64,000 nucleotides of DNA from VGBO01 sp964453335 (GCA_964453335.1 CAYVOK010000004.1:83891-147890); one strand, 5' to 3'. Positions 31,769 through 41,405 are shown, numbered from the stretch's first letter. A program made the numbers and translations. Notes: generated by a model from the letters alone, not told the origin.

Positions 31769-32803
31769 ATGCACATCGACCTGATGACCGGCGGGAACAC
31801 GCTCCACGACATGGCGACCATGGCGCGGAAGGTGCAGGAGCTCGGGTTCACCGGGATCACGCTGACCGAGACGGGGCGCACCGCCTACCTCGCCGCCGCC
31901 GTCGCCGCGCTCGAGGCACCCGACCTGTCCTTGACGACCGGCATCGCGGTCGCATTCCCCCGCTCGCCGATGATCACCGCGCAGATCGCTTGGGAACTCG
32001 CCGAGGCAACCCGTGGCAACTTCCTGCTCGGCCTCGGCACCCAGGTGAAGGCGCACATCGAGCGGCGGTTCTCGTCGCCGTTCGACCCGCCCGGCCCGCG
32101 CCTGCGTGACTACGTGAAGGCGGTGCGGGCGTGCTTCGAGGCGTTCGCCGGGCGGTCGAAGCTCGACTACAAGGGCGAGTACTACGCGATGAGCCTGCTG
32201 CCCGATGCATGGGCACCCGGACGAATGGATCACCCGGACATCCCGATCTACATCTCCGCGGTCGGACCGTGGATGACGCGCATGGCTGGCGAGGTCGCCG
32301 ACGGCATCCACGTCCATCCCTTCCACTCGCTGCGTTACCTGAACGAGGTGCTGCTGCCGAAGGTCGCCGAGGGTGCCGCGACCGCCGACCGGTCGGTCGA
32401 CGACGTGAAGCTCGCGGTGCCGGTGTTCACCATCGTCGGGGACTCCCCCGAGGAGCAAGCGCCGTGGCGTGACCGTGCCCGCAGCCAGATCGCGTTCTAC
32501 GGGTCGACGAAGAACTACGCGTTCCAGTTCGACATGCTCGGTTTCGAAGGTGTCTCGTCGAAACTGAACGCGCGGCTCAAGGCCGGCGACATGGCGGGCA
32601 TGAGCGAGCTGATCACCGACGAGATGCTCGACGTGTACGCGGTGACCGCACGGTGGGACGAGCTCGCCGACAAGCTCGTCGACCGCTACCACGGGGTCGC
32701 GGACCGGCTGATCATGTACTTCGCCGACCCGCAGATGCAGCGTGACCCGGCGAGCGCCGGGCGTTGGGGCGAGGTCGCACGCGCCGTGCGTGCGGCGAAC
32801 TGA
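31769..32803 (+). CDS. LLM-class F420-dependent oxidoreductase
   Basis: A 344-residue luciferase-like protein of the longer actinobacterial type (TIGR03617-like). It starts HIDLMTGGNTLHDMATMARK and has ELGFTGITLTETGRTAYLAA, LTTGIAVAFPRSPMITAQIAWELAE, NFLLGLGTQVKAHIERRFS and IPIYISAVGPWMTRMAGEVADG. Members of this group are predicted to use F420; substrates are generally unknown. ATG 31769 follows GGGGGACACGG. An SDR gene follows after 10 nt, so hydride transfer by two enzymes on related substrates is plausible. Confidence 0.87.
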   Translation: MHIDLMTGGNTLHDMATMARKVQELGFTGITLTETGRTAYLAAAVAALEAPDLSLTTGIAVAFPRSPMITAQIAWELAEATRGNFLLGLGTQVKAHIERRFSSPFDPPGPRLRDYVKAVRACFEAFAGRSKLDYKGEYYAMSLLPDAWAPGRMDHPDIPIYISAVGPWMTRMAGEVADGIHVHPFHSLRYLNEVLLPKVAEGAATADRSVDDVKLAVPVFTIVGDSPEEQAPWRDRARSQIAFYGSTKNYAFQFDMLGFEGVSSKLNARLKAGDMAGMSELITDEMLDVYAVTARWDELADKLVDRYHGVADRLIMYFADPQMQRDPASAGRWGEVARAVRAAN

Positions 32804-32813
32804 GGAGCGCGCC

Positions 32814-33695
32814 GTGGGAGACCGACTGAACGGCAAGGTCGCCGTCATCACCGGCGGTGCGAGCGGCATGGGGAAGGCGACCGCGTTCCGGTTCTGCGCC
32901 GAGGGCGCACGGGTCGTCGTCGCCGACCGCAACCCCGACAGCCTCGCCGCGTACACGGCGGAGGCCGCAGCGCTCGGCTTCGGTGCCGACGCGACCCGCA
33001 CGATCGCGGTGGACGTCGCCGTCGAGGACGACGTCGCCGCGATGATCGACCTCGCGGTCTCGGCCTTCGGACAGTGCGACATCGTGTTCAACAACGCAGG
33101 TGTGGGTGGGGCCTTCGGGTCGATCGCCGACCTGCACGTCGAGGACTGGGACTACACGTTCGCCGTGCTGGTGCGCGGTGTGTTCCTCGGCATGAAGCAC
33201 GCCGTCCGCCAGATGCGCGCCCAGGGATGGGGCGGGTCGATCATCAACACTGCGTCCGTCGCCGGCCTCAGTGGCGGTGGCGGGCCGATGTGCTACTCGG
33301 CGGCGAAGGCGGCCGTGATCAACCTGACGAAGGGGGCGGCGATCGAGCTCGCCGCCGACCGCATCCGGGTCAACGCCATCTGCCCCGGCGGGATCCTCAC
33401 CCCGCTGTTCTCCGGCGGGAACGACGAGACGGCGGAACGACTGCTGCAGAGCTTCCAGCCTTGGCCGGAGATCGGCCGGCCCGAGCACATCGCCGGCGCG
33501 GCGCTGTTCCTCGCATCCGACGACGCTGCGTTCGTCACCGGCGAGCACCTCGTCGTCGACGGCGGGCAGACCGCAGCCGGACCGTCGGCACAGCTCGAAC
33601 GTTCCCCGACCGCGTTCACCCGCGCCGGGTTCGTCGGCGTGAACCGGGGGACCACCGGCGAGGGTGCGACCATCCGGTCGACGCCGACCGCCTGA
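32814..33695 (+). CDS. SDR-family oxidoreductase
   Basis: A 293-residue short-chain dehydrogenase with GKVAVITGGASGMGKATAFR (dinucleotide binding), NNAGVGGAF, Ser in IINTASVAGLSG, and the catalytic pair in CYSAAKAAVIN. RVNAICPGGILTPL and GEHLVVDGGQTA are typical. It carries an extra tail of about 35 residues after DGGQTA that is not usual for the fold. GTG 32814 is preceded by TGAGGAGCG. Likely co-transcribed with the preceding LLM gene. It converges on another LLM gene 12 nt away. Confidence 0.88.
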   Translation: MGDRLNGKVAVITGGASGMGKATAFRFCAEGARVVVADRNPDSLAAYTAEAAALGFGADATRTIAVDVAVEDDVAAMIDLAVSAFGQCDIVFNNAGVGGAFGSIADLHVEDWDYTFAVLVRGVFLGMKHAVRQMRAQGWGGSIINTASVAGLSGGGGPMCYSAAKAAVINLTKGAAIELAADRIRVNAICPGGILTPLFSGGNDETAERLLQSFQPWPEIGRPEHIAGAALFLASDDAAFVTGEHLVVDGGQTAAGPSAQLERSPTAFTRAGFVGVNRGTTGEGATIRSTPTA

Positions 33696-33707
33696 CCGCG
33701 TCGCCGG

Positions 33708-34724
33708 TCAGCCCAGGCGCGGCAGCACGTCCTCGCTGAGGTCGCGCAGCGCCCGCATCTGCCGTTCGTGGGACACCCCCGGGTGGGCGAGCCGCAGCAC
33801 GAGCTCGTCGATGTCGAGTTCATCGCGGTACCGGGCGATCTCGGCCGCGACGGTCGCCGCGTCACCGATGATGAACCGGTCGGTCCAGAACTCGGGCCCG
33901 TCGTAGAACGGGTCGGCCGCGTCGGTGATCTGCCGGCGACGACCGTCCGCGTCCTTCACTGCGAACATCGCATGCGGGGGTGCGTACACCTCGCGGTACG
34001 TGTAGTGCAGGTGCGGCAGCACCTCCTCGACGTCGCCGATCCAACACTCCCGGATGAGCGCCGTACGACCGGTGCCTCCGGAGGACCGGAAGTCGTCGAA
34101 CTGCGCCTTCGTGTGGTGGATGTCGGTGAGCAGTGAGATGAGCAGGTTGTGGCCGCGCTCCACGATCCGGCGGCGGGCGACCGGGGTCGCGGCACCCAAC
34201 CAGATGGGGATCGACCGCTGCACCGGCGCCGGCGTGAGGATCGCGCCGAGCGCGTCGTAGTAGCGGCCCTCGTAGGAGAACCGCTCCCCGGTGAACGCCC
34301 GCTCGATGATGTCGAGCCCTTCGTCGAACCGTCCCTTGCGGGTGCGCAGGTCCATACCGAACGCGTCGAACTCGTCCTGGCGGTAGCCCATGCCGACGCC
34401 GAGCTCGAACCGGCCGCCCGACAGCAGGTCGATCGCGGCGGAGTCCTCGGCGAGCCGGAGCGGGTGGCCGTACAGCGGGAGCAGCACGATGCCCTGGGCG
34501 ATCCTGATCCGACAGGTGCGGGCGGCGACCGCACCTGCGATGACCATCGGTGACGCCATGTAGCCGTCGGCGAACCCGTGGTGCTCGGTGAGCCACACGC
34601 TGTCGATGCCGGGCGCGTGCTCGTCGACCCAGGCGATCTGGGCGAGGCTCTGCCGGTACAGCTCGGCGGTCGTCACGCCGAACCGTTCCGGTGCCTGCAT
34701 GCTGTACATGAGTCCGATCTCCAC
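33708..34724 (-). CDS. LLM-class flavin-dependent oxidoreductase
   Basis: A 338-residue luciferase-like monooxygenase family protein. It contains EIGLMYSMQAPERFG, SVWLTEHHGFADGYMASPM, RIRIAQGIVLLPLYGHPLRL and GRFELGVGMGYRQDEFDAFG, which match the alkanal monooxygenase-like/F420-type group; SIPIWLGAATPVARRR is the strand near the cofactor. GTG 34724 is chosen because GGAGGGGG sits just upstream; a TACGGT box is 30 nt away, so the mRNA has a short leader. It is divergent from a drug-exporter-type MFS gene. Confidence 0.87.
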   Translation of the reverse strand: MEIGLMYSMQAPERFGVTTAELYRQSLAQIAWVDEHAPGIDSVWLTEHHGFADGYMASPMVIAGAVAARTCRIRIAQGIVLLPLYGHPLRLAEDSAAIDLLSGGRFELGVGMGYRQDEFDAFGMDLRTRKGRFDEGLDIIERAFTGERFSYEGRYYDALGAILTPAPVQRSIPIWLGAATPVARRRIVERGHNLLISLLTDIHHTKAQFDDFRSSGGTGRTALIRECWIGDVEEVLPHLHYTYREVYAPPHAMFAVKDADGRRRQITDAADPFYDGPEFWTDRFIIGDAATVAAEIARYRDELDIDELVLRLAHPGVSHERQMRALRDLSEDVLPRLG

Positions 34725-34754
34725 GGTGCCCCCTCCGCGCGGTGTGTCCCGCGG

Positions 34755-34775
34755 ACCGTAGTTGCCGCCTACCAT
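34755..34775. promoter_or_regulatory. Divergent -10 boxes: TACGGT (minus) and TACCAT (plus)
   Basis: Minus TACGGT (34760-34755) precedes the LLM gene by 30 nt. Plus TACCAT (34770-34775) ends 9 nt before ATG 34785, giving a leaderless MFS transcript. Confidence 0.45.
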
Positions 34776-34784
34776 CCGGGACAC

Positions 34785-36218
34785 ATGACGGGGGCGGGAG
34801 CGACGGCGGGGGCGACGCCGACGGATGGTGAGGGAACACGCGTCGACGGTGCGGCGTGGCGGGCGCTCGCGCTCATCTCCGCGGCGATGTTCACGATCAT
34901 CCTCGACAACAACGGCGTGAACGTCGCGTTCCCCTACATCGAACGCACCTTCGCCGACACCCCGCGGTCGACGCTCGCATGGGTGTCGACGGGCTACTCG
35001 ATCGTGCTCGCGGCGCTGCTGCTCGTCGCCGGCCGTTTCGCCGACCGGCACGGCCGCCGCCGTGTGTTCCTCGCCGGCATGGCGACGTTCACGGTGGCGT
35101 CGATCGGCACGGCGCTCGCACCGGGGGTCGCGACCCTCATCGCGGCACGGGCCGTGCAGGGCACCGGTGCGGCGATGATGACGGCGACCGGTGTGGCGTT
35201 GATCCTGCCGTTGTTCCCGCCGTCACGACGTGGGTTCGCGGTCGGGATCTGGGGGACGGTCGGTTCGGCCGGTGCGGCGGCCGGGCCGACGCTCGGTGCG
35301 CTCGCGATCGAGGCGTTCTCGTGGCGCTGGGTGTTCCTCATCAACGTGCCGATCGCAGTGGTCGTGTTGCTGCTCGGTCGACGGGTGATCCCCGCCGACA
35401 CGCCGTCGGACGACGCCGGCCGGCCGATCGATGCGATCGGCACCGTGGTCGGCACCGCCGGCGTCGGTTCGCTCACCTTCGCCGTGCTGCAGGGGCCACG
35501 TTGGGGTTGGACGTCGTCGGGCGTGGGGATCGCCGCCGCGGTGTGCGTGGTGCTCCTCGCCTGGTTCTTCGTGCGGTGCGCACGGTCGGCGAACCCGCTG
35601 CTCGACCTGTCGCTCTTCCGGCACCGCCCCTTCGCCACCGCGAACCTGTCGCAGGCCGGCACGCAGATGGCGATCTTCTCGTGGTTCTTCACCACACCGC
35701 TGTTCCTGATCAACGTGTGGGAGTACTCGGCGTTCGCCGGCGGCAGCGCGGTGGCGATCGGGATGCTGATCAGCTTCGTGTCGATCCCCGTCGGTCGGTA
35801 CTCCGACCGGGCGGGTTACCGACACGTGCTCGTCGCGGGCGGGGTCGTCACCGCAGCGGGCATGTTCTGGTGGCTGCTCTTCGTCGACGCCACCCCGAAC
35901 TACCTCTACGACTACCTGCCGGGCCTGTTCCTGTTCGGGGTCGGTGCGGGGATGGTCGGCATCGTCGTCACGAACGCCGCCCTCGCCGGGCTACCCGAGG
36001 CATCACTCGCGTCGGCGAACGCCGTGTTCCAGACGATCCGGCGGCTGCTCGGCGCGATCGGGGTCGCGCTCGCCGTCGCCCTCCTCGGCGGGGACCGGAC
36101 GACGGACAGCGTCGAGGCGTTCCGTCGCACGTGGTGGCTCGTCGCCGGCGGGTACCTGTTCTCCCTCGTCGGTGCGCTGGCGTACCCGGCGGGGGAACGG
36201 CGTCGCCGCCGGGCGTAA
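34785..36218 (+). CDS. MFS transporter, DHA2/EmrB-QacA type
   Basis: A 477-residue membrane protein with about 14 hydrophobic helices, as in the DHA2 drug:H+ antiporters. The start region ISAAMFTIILDNNGVNVAFPYI corresponds to the usual MxxLDxTIVNVALP motif D1, with an unusual Asn-Asn-Gly. Motif A is VAGRFADRHGRRRVFLAG; motif C-like GSAGAAAGPTLGALAIE and the TM6 end SWRWVFLINVPIAVVV are present. It probably exports a hydrophobic or cationic compound. Its stop TAA is part of the -10 box of the next gene. Confidence 0.87.
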   Translation: MTGAGATAGATPTDGEGTRVDGAAWRALALISAAMFTIILDNNGVNVAFPYIERTFADTPRSTLAWVSTGYSIVLAALLLVAGRFADRHGRRRVFLAGMATFTVASIGTALAPGVATLIAARAVQGTGAAMMTATGVALILPLFPPSRRGFAVGIWGTVGSAGAAAGPTLGALAIEAFSWRWVFLINVPIAVVVLLLGRRVIPADTPSDDAGRPIDAIGTVVGTAGVGSLTFAVLQGPRWGWTSSGVGIAAAVCVVLLAWFFVRCARSANPLLDLSLFRHRPFATANLSQAGTQMAIFSWFFTTPLFLINVWEYSAFAGGSAVAIGMLISFVSIPVGRYSDRAGYRHVLVAGGVVTAAGMFWWLLFVDATPNYLYDYLPGLFLFGVGAGMVGIVVTNAALAGLPEASLASANAVFQTIRRLLGAIGVALAVALLGGDRTTDSVEAFRRTWWLVAGGYLFSLVGALAYPAGERRRRRA

Positions 36219-36221
36219 CAT
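36216..36221 (+). promoter_or_regulatory. -10 box (TAACAT), LLM oxidoreductase gene
   Basis: TAACAT overlaps the stop codon of the MFS gene and ends 7 nt before GTG 36229. Confidence 0.55.
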
Positions 36222-36228
36222 CCGGCGC

Positions 36229-37122
36229 GTGCAGATCGGCGTCATCCTCCCGAGCAACGAGATCGGCGCCGACTCGGCCGCCGTGCGCACCTTCGCGACC
36301 GCCGCCGAGGAGCTCGGGTTCGCGCACCTCGTCGTCTTCGACCACGTCGTCGGGCGCCCGGGCGGTGACGACTACGCGGGTCGGCTGTGGCGTGAACCGT
36401 TCGTCCTCCTCGGCCATCTCGCCGCGTTGACGTCCCGGATCGAGCTCGCGACGGGGATCGTGATCCTCCCGCAACGTCAGACGGCGCTCGCCGCGAAGCA
36501 GGCCGCCGAGGTCGACCTGTTGAGCGACGGCCGCTTGCGGCTCGGTCTCGGTGTCGGGTGGAACGCCGACGAGTTCGACGCGCTCGGGCGCGACTTCCAC
36601 CGTCGCGGTCGTCGCCTCGACGACCAGATCGACGCGCTGCGCGACCTGTGGGCGAACGAGCGTGTGCACCGCAGCGTCGGCGCCGCCGACGAGCGTGGCG
36701 GTGCGGAGGTCTTCGACGGTGTCGGCCTGAACCCGCTGCCCGGTCGCCGGATCCCGATCTGGATCGGGGGACGGTCCGCCGCTGCGCACCGTCGTGCGGT
36801 GACCCGCAGCGACGGCTGGCTATCGAACTTCCAGCAGCACATCGCCGCCGACCGGGACGACTTCCTCGCCGCGAAGGCCGGCCTCGCCGCGGCGGCGGGC
36901 GGGGAACTCCCGGCCGGATTCGGCATCGAGGTGTGGACGAGTCCGGGTCGCACCGACCCGGCGTCGTGGGCGGACGAGGCGGCCGAGTACGCGAGCCTCG
37001 GGGTCACCCACCTGTCGCTGCGCACCGACGAGTCCCGGCAGGTCGCGCTCGGCCCGCCGCGCACCCTCGCCGAGCACCTCGACCTCCTCGAGCGGTACGC
37101 CGCCGCGGTGCCGCTCGGCTGA
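36229..37122 (+). CDS. LLM-class F420-dependent oxidoreductase
   Basis: A 297-residue luciferase-like protein of the TIGR03619 type common in actinobacteria: QIGVILPSNEIGADSAAVR, LGFAHLVVFDHVVGRP, RIELATGIVILPQRQTALAAKQ, GRLRLGLGVGWNADEFDALG and RIPIWIGGRSAAAHRRAV. F420 use is predicted from the family; the substrate is unknown. Although only 10 nt follow the MFS stop, it has its own promoter signal. It converges on purN with 6 nt between stops. Confidence 0.88.
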   Translation: MQIGVILPSNEIGADSAAVRTFATAAEELGFAHLVVFDHVVGRPGGDDYAGRLWREPFVLLGHLAALTSRIELATGIVILPQRQTALAAKQAAEVDLLSDGRLRLGLGVGWNADEFDALGRDFHRRGRRLDDQIDALRDLWANERVHRSVGAADERGGAEVFDGVGLNPLPGRRIPIWIGGRSAAAHRRAVTRSDGWLSNFQQHIAADRDDFLAAKAGLAAAAGGELPAGFGIEVWTSPGRTDPASWADEAAEYASLGVTHLSLRTDESRQVALGPPRTLAEHLDLLERYAAAVPLG

Positions 37123-37128
37123 GTTCGC

Positions 37129-37710
37129 TCAGGCCCCGCCGGCGAGCAGGCGGCGCAACGTGTCGACGAGCAGCACGTGTTCGGTCGCGTGCATCCGTTC
37201 GGTGAGCGTGTCGATCGTGTCCCCGACCTCGATGGGGACGACGGCGGTGGCGAGCACCGGACCCTCGTCGACCCGTTCGTCGGGCACGAGGTGCACCATC
37301 ACCCCGGTGTGGTCGATGTCGCCCCGTTCGAACGCGGCGAACGCGTCGGCGATGCCGTGCGCACCGGGGAACGTGCCGGGCAGTGCCGGATGGAGATTCA
37401 CGACCCGGTCCGGGAACCGGTCGAGGAACGCCGAGGAGAGCACGTGCATCCACCCGGCGAGCACGACGAACGCGGGGTCGTGGCGGGCGACGACGTCCGC
37501 GAGGTCGGCGTCGTAGTCGCGCCGGGTGCGTCCTGCGTCGAGCACCGGACGGAGCGGCACGTACTCGGTGGGGACCCCGGCGTCGGTGGCGCGGCGCAGT
37601 GCGTACGCGTCCCGCCGGTTCGACACGACGACGCAGACCGGCAGGTCGGCCGCGAGGATCGCCCCGAGGTTCGACCCGCTGCCCGAGACGAGAACGGCGA
37701 GCCCGCCCAC
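37129..37710 (-). CDS. purN: Phosphoribosylglycinamide formyltransferase
   Basis: Third step of IMP synthesis: transfers formyl from 10-formyl-THF to GAR. The 193-residue protein has LAVLVSGSGSNLGAIL (phosphate loop), VVVSNRRDAYALRRA, VLAGWMHVLSSAFLDRFP, the catalytic NLHPALPGTFPGAHGI (Asn and His) and VPDERVDEGPVLA (catalytic Asp). GTG 37710 begins 4 nt after the purM stop; a longer version overlapping purM is possible. It is the last gene of the purine operon; the expected purH is not adjacent. Confidence 0.94.
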   Translation of the reverse strand: MGGLAVLVSGSGSNLGAILAADLPVCVVVSNRRDAYALRRATDAGVPTEYVPLRPVLDAGRTRRDYDADLADVVARHDPAFVVLAGWMHVLSSAFLDRFPDRVVNLHPALPGTFPGAHGIADAFAAFERGDIDHTGVMVHLVPDERVDEGPVLATAVVPIEVGDTIDTLTERMHATEHVLLVDTLRRLLAGGA

Positions 37711-37714
37711 GTCG

Positions 37715-38680
37715 TCAGACCAGGTCGACGGCGACGCCGTCACGGCGCGGGACGACCTCGCCGATCGTGAACGCCCCGGCGGGCGGGGTGCCCCCGATCC
37801 CGACCATCCCGAGCCCCATGTTGAAGGTACGGAACGCCTCGTGCCGTTCGAGCGAACCCCAGGCGACGAGGTCACGGAACAGCGGCGGCACCTCCCAGGC
37901 GCCGAGGTCGACGCGCACGGCGACCGTGTCGGGCAGCACCCGCGGCACGTTCTCCAACAACCCGCCACCGGTGATGTGGGCGAGCGCGACGGCGTCGCTG
38001 CCCGCGAGATCGGCGAGATAGCACCGGTGCGGTGCGAGCAGCGCGTCGGCGAGGTCGTCGTCGATGGCGCGGTCGGCGAGCAGGTGACGGATGAGCGAGT
38101 ACCCGTTCGTGTGCGGGCCCGACGACGCGAGCGCCCACACGGGGAGGCCGGGAACGATCTCGCCGAGTCGTGGCAGCACCCGGTCCCGTTCGACGTGTCC
38201 GACGATCGTGCCGGCGACGTCGACCGCGCCTTCGACGTACACGCCGGGCATCTCGGCCGTCTCACCGCCGAGGAGTGCACAGCCGACGGCCCCGCACGCC
38301 TCGGCGAGACCGGTGACGATCTCGACGATGACGGCCGGGTCGAGCCGTGCGGTCGCCACGTAGTCGAGGAAGAACAGCGGGCGGGCACCCTGCACGAGGA
38401 TGTCGTTCACACAGTGGTTCACGAGGTCGTGGCCGATGCCCCGCCAGCGCCCGAGCTGCGCCGCGAGCTTCACCTTGGTACCGACCCCGTCGGTGGACGC
38501 GACGAGGACCGGTTGCGTGCCGAGCCCGTCGAGGGAGAACAGCCCGCCGAAGCTGCCCACGTCGGACAGCACCCGGGGCGTGTACGTGGCCCGCACGGCG
38601 GCGGCCATCCCGGCGACGGCGGCGTTCGCCGCGTCGATGTCGACACCGGCGGCGCGGTAGCTGGCGGAGGGTGAGGTCAT
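37715..38680 (-). CDS. purM: Phosphoribosylformylglycinamidine cyclo-ligase
   Basis: AIR synthetase, fifth step of IMP synthesis, ATP-dependent ring closure of FGAM. The 321-residue protein has SYRAAGVDIDAANAAV, the ATP-binding LVASTDGVGTKVKLA, NDILVQGARPLFFLDYVA, LLGGETAEMPGVY and HITGGGLLENVPRVLP. Slightly shorter than the E. coli enzyme (345) but complete. It overlaps purD by 4 nt (ATGA). Confidence 0.96.
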   Translation of the reverse strand: MTSPSASYRAAGVDIDAANAAVAGMAAAVRATYTPRVLSDVGSFGGLFSLDGLGTQPVLVASTDGVGTKVKLAAQLGRWRGIGHDLVNHCVNDILVQGARPLFFLDYVATARLDPAVIVEIVTGLAEACGAVGCALLGGETAEMPGVYVEGAVDVAGTIVGHVERDRVLPRLGEIVPGLPVWALASSGPHTNGYSLIRHLLADRAIDDDLADALLAPHRCYLADLAGSDAVALAHITGGGLLENVPRVLPDTVAVRVDLGAWEVPPLFRDLVAWGSLERHEAFRTFNMGLGMVGIGGTPPAGAFTIGEVVPRRDGVAVDLV

Positions 38681-39930
38681 GCGGTCCGTCCGATGTCGCT
38701 GCGGTGCTGGGCACCCGGGAAGGAGATCGCCGCGACGCCCCGGTACGCGCGTCGGAGCGCCCCCTCCGGGTCGTCGCCGACGGCGGTGACGGCGAGGACG
38801 CGCCCACCGGCGGTGCGGGGGCCGTCGGGCGTTGCGACGGTCCCGGCGTGGAACACGAGGCAGCCGGCGGCCTCGGCGGCGGCGAGTCCGTCGATCGGGT
38901 CGCCGGTGCGGGGGCTCGCCGGGTACCCCGCCGCCGCGATGACGACGGTCGCTGCGTGCCGGTCGGTCCAGCGGACCGGTTCGTCGGCGAGCCGCCCGTC
39001 GATGGCCGCCTCGAGCAGGTCCACCGGGTCGTTCGCGACGAGCGGCAGGAGCACCTGTGTCTCCGGGTCGCCGAACCGACAGTTGAACTCGAGCACCCGG
39101 ATGCCGTCGGCGGTGAGCATCAGACCGGCGTACAGCACGCCCACGTACGGGGTGCCCTCCGCGGCGAGGCCACGGAGCGTCGGTTCGAAGACGGTCGCAC
39201 CGACCTCGGCGAGGAACGCCGGGTCGGCGAGGTCCGTGACGGGTGCGAACGCCCCCATCCCACCCGTGTTCGGTCCGGCGTCACCGTCGAGGAGCCGCTT
39301 GTGGTCGCGGGCGAGCGGCAGGAACGAGTACGTGGTGCCCGAGCAGACGGCGAGTACGGAGACCTCGTCGCCGACGAGCCGTTCCTCGAGGACGACCTCG
39401 GCGCCGGCCGTGCCGAACCAACCGCCCTCGAGCATCCCGACGAGCGCCTCGTCGGCCTCGGCGACGGTCTCGGCGACGACGACCCCCTTGCCGGCTGCGA
39501 GGCCGCTCGCCTTCACGACCGGCGGTGTCGGGAACGTGGCGAGCGCGACGCGGCCGGCGGCGACGTCGCGCACGGTCACCGACCGGGCGGTCGGGATGCC
39601 CCACCGTGCGAACGCGTCCTTGGCGAACGCCTTCGAGCCCTCGAGCCGGGCGCATGCGGCGGTCGGCCCGAAGGTGCGCACCCCGGCGGCGACGAGGGCG
39701 TCGACGAGGCCGGCGACGAGGGGGACCTCGGGGCCGACGACGACGAGGTCGACCGCTTCGGCCCGGGCGAGGGCCACGATCCCGTCGACGTCGTCGGCGG
39801 CGACCGGTCGGTTGCCGGAGGTTCCGCCGTTGCCGGGCGCGCACAGCACCTCGTCGACCCGCGGTGACGTGGCGAGCCACCAGGCGAGGGCGTGTTCACG
39901 TCCGCCCCCGCCGACGACGAGGACCCGCAT
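38677..39930 (-). CDS. purD: Phosphoribosylamine-glycine ligase
   Basis: GAR synthetase, second step of IMP synthesis, of the ATP-grasp fold. The 417-residue protein begins RVLVVGGGGREHALAWWLA and has VVGPEVPLVAGLVDAL, VKASGLAAGKGVVVAET, EVVLEERLVGDEVSVLAV, GGMGAFAPVTDL and VLEFNCRFGDPETQVLLPL, the standard landmarks in order. ATG 39930 shares one base with the purF stop (TGATG). Confidence 0.97.
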   Translation of the reverse strand: MRVLVVGGGGREHALAWWLATSPRVDEVLCAPGNGGTSGNRPVAADDVDGIVALARAEAVDLVVVGPEVPLVAGLVDALVAAGVRTFGPTAACARLEGSKAFAKDAFARWGIPTARSVTVRDVAAGRVALATFPTPPVVKASGLAAGKGVVVAETVAEADEALVGMLEGGWFGTAGAEVVLEERLVGDEVSVLAVCSGTTYSFLPLARDHKRLLDGDAGPNTGGMGAFAPVTDLADPAFLAEVGATVFEPTLRGLAAEGTPYVGVLYAGLMLTADGIRVLEFNCRFGDPETQVLLPLVANDPVDLLEAAIDGRLADEPVRWTDRHAATVVIAAAGYPASPRTGDPIDGLAAAEAAGCLVFHAGTVATPDGPRTAGGRVLAVTAVGDDPEGALRRAYRGVAAISFPGAQHRSDIGRTA

Positions 39931-41405
39931 CAGCCGTGCCCGAGGACTTCGGCCGGTTCACGCCGACCGAGTTCGACGGGGATCGACGCGAACGGGTACA
40001 CGCCGGTGAAGCAGGCGTTGCAGTACCCGTGCGGGCGGTCGTGCTCGGGCGATGCCGGCGATTCGTCGACGAGCGCCCGCTGCAACCCGTCGAGGGACAG
40101 GTAGGAGAGCGAGTCGGCGCCGACGAGCGCGGCGATCTCGTCGATCGTGTGGGTCGCGGCGATCAGTTCGTCGCGGTTCGCCATGTCGACGCCCATGAAG
40201 CACGGGTGCGCGATCGGCGGGCAAGCGACACGCAGGTGCACCTCGGCGGCGCCGGCCTTGCGGAGGAGGGCGACGAGCGGGCCGGACGTCGTCCCGCGCA
40301 CGATCGAGTCGTCGACGAGCACCACGCGCTGACCGGCGAGATTCGCGGACAGTGGGTTGAACTTCATCGCGACCCGGTCTCGTCGCAACTGCGCGGTCGG
40401 TTCGATGAACGTCCGGCCGATGTACCGGCTCTTGATGAGGCCTTCGCTGTAGGGGATCCCGCTCGCGGCGGCGTACCCGATCGCGTGCGGGACACCCGAG
40501 TCGGGGACGGGCACGACGATGTCGGCACCGGTGGCGACGGGCGCTTCCTCGGCGAGCTGGCGGCCGATCGCCTGGCGCACCTGGTGGACGAGCCGGCCGC
40601 GGAACACCGAGTCGGGCCGGGCGAAGTAGATCTCCTCGAACGTGCAGAAGCTCGGCGACCGTGGGGCTGCGCCGGTGACGATGTGGTAGCCGTCCCGGTC
40701 GAGGCGGACGATCTCGCCGGCGCCGATCTCACGGATGGCACGGGCGCCGATGGTCGCGAACGCACAGCTCTCCGACGCGAGTGCGTACCCGCCGCCGTCT
40801 TCGAGCTCGCCGAGCACGAGCGGCCGCAGACCCCAGGGGTCGCGCACGCCGTACACGGCGTCGCGCGTGAGGATCGTCAGCGTGTACGCCCCTTCGGCGC
40901 GGGCCATCAACACCCGGATGCGGGTCTCCCAGTCGGCACCCTGGCCGCCTGCACCGGCGAGCAGGTGGACCATCACCTCGGTGTCCGAGCTCGACGACAG
41001 ACCGATGCCGCGTTCGAGGAGCTCACGACGCAACTGCGGGGCGTTGACGAGGTTGCCGTTGTGGGCGAGGGCCAGCGGACCGTCGAGCGTCTCGATGACG
41101 TAGGGCTGCGTGTTGCGCAACGCCGAGGACCCGGTCGTGGAGTACCGCGTGTGCCCGACGGCGAGATGCCCGACGAGGTTCGCGAGGTTCTCCTCGTTGA
41201 AGACCTGCGACACGAGACCGAGACCCTTGTGGAGGTGGGCCTGTGTCCCGTCACTCGTGACGATCCCCGCACCTTCCTGCCCGCGGTGCTGCAACGCGTA
41301 CAACGCGAAGAACGACAGGCGCGCCACGTCGTGGTCCGGCGCCCAGATGCCGAACACACCGCATTCCTCGTGCGGATGGTCGTCCCAGAGATGCTCAGTG
41401 GACAA
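39930..41405 (-). CDS. purF: Amidophosphoribosyltransferase (Fe-S type)
   Basis: Committing enzyme of purine synthesis: glutamine + PRPP to phosphoribosylamine. The 491-residue protein has a 14-residue propeptide before the nucleophile Cys15 (HEECGVFGIW). The PRPP site is VVLVDDSIVRGTTSG. Four cysteine positions typical of the Bacillus-type 4Fe-4S enzyme are present: FCTFEEIYFARPDS, HPCFMGVD and GYCNACFTG, so it should be oxygen-sensitive and processed, unlike the E. coli enzyme. It overlaps the upstream purK end by 11 nt and purD by 1 nt. Confidence 0.97.
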   Translation of the reverse strand: MSTEHLWDDHPHEECGVFGIWAPDHDVARLSFFALYALQHRGQEGAGIVTSDGTQAHLHKGLGLVSQVFNEENLANLVGHLAVGHTRYSTTGSSALRNTQPYVIETLDGPLALAHNGNLVNAPQLRRELLERGIGLSSSSDTEVMVHLLAGAGGQGADWETRIRVLMARAEGAYTLTILTRDAVYGVRDPWGLRPLVLGELEDGGGYALASESCAFATIGARAIREIGAGEIVRLDRDGYHIVTGAAPRSPSFCTFEEIYFARPDSVFRGRLVHQVRQAIGRQLAEEAPVATGADIVVPVPDSGVPHAIGYAAASGIPYSEGLIKSRYIGRTFIEPTAQLRRDRVAMKFNPLSANLAGQRVVLVDDSIVRGTTSGPLVALLRKAGAAEVHLRVACPPIAHPCFMGVDMANRDELIAATHTIDEIAALVGADSLSYLSLDGLQRALVDESPASPEHDRPHGYCNACFTGVYPFASIPVELGRREPAEVLGHG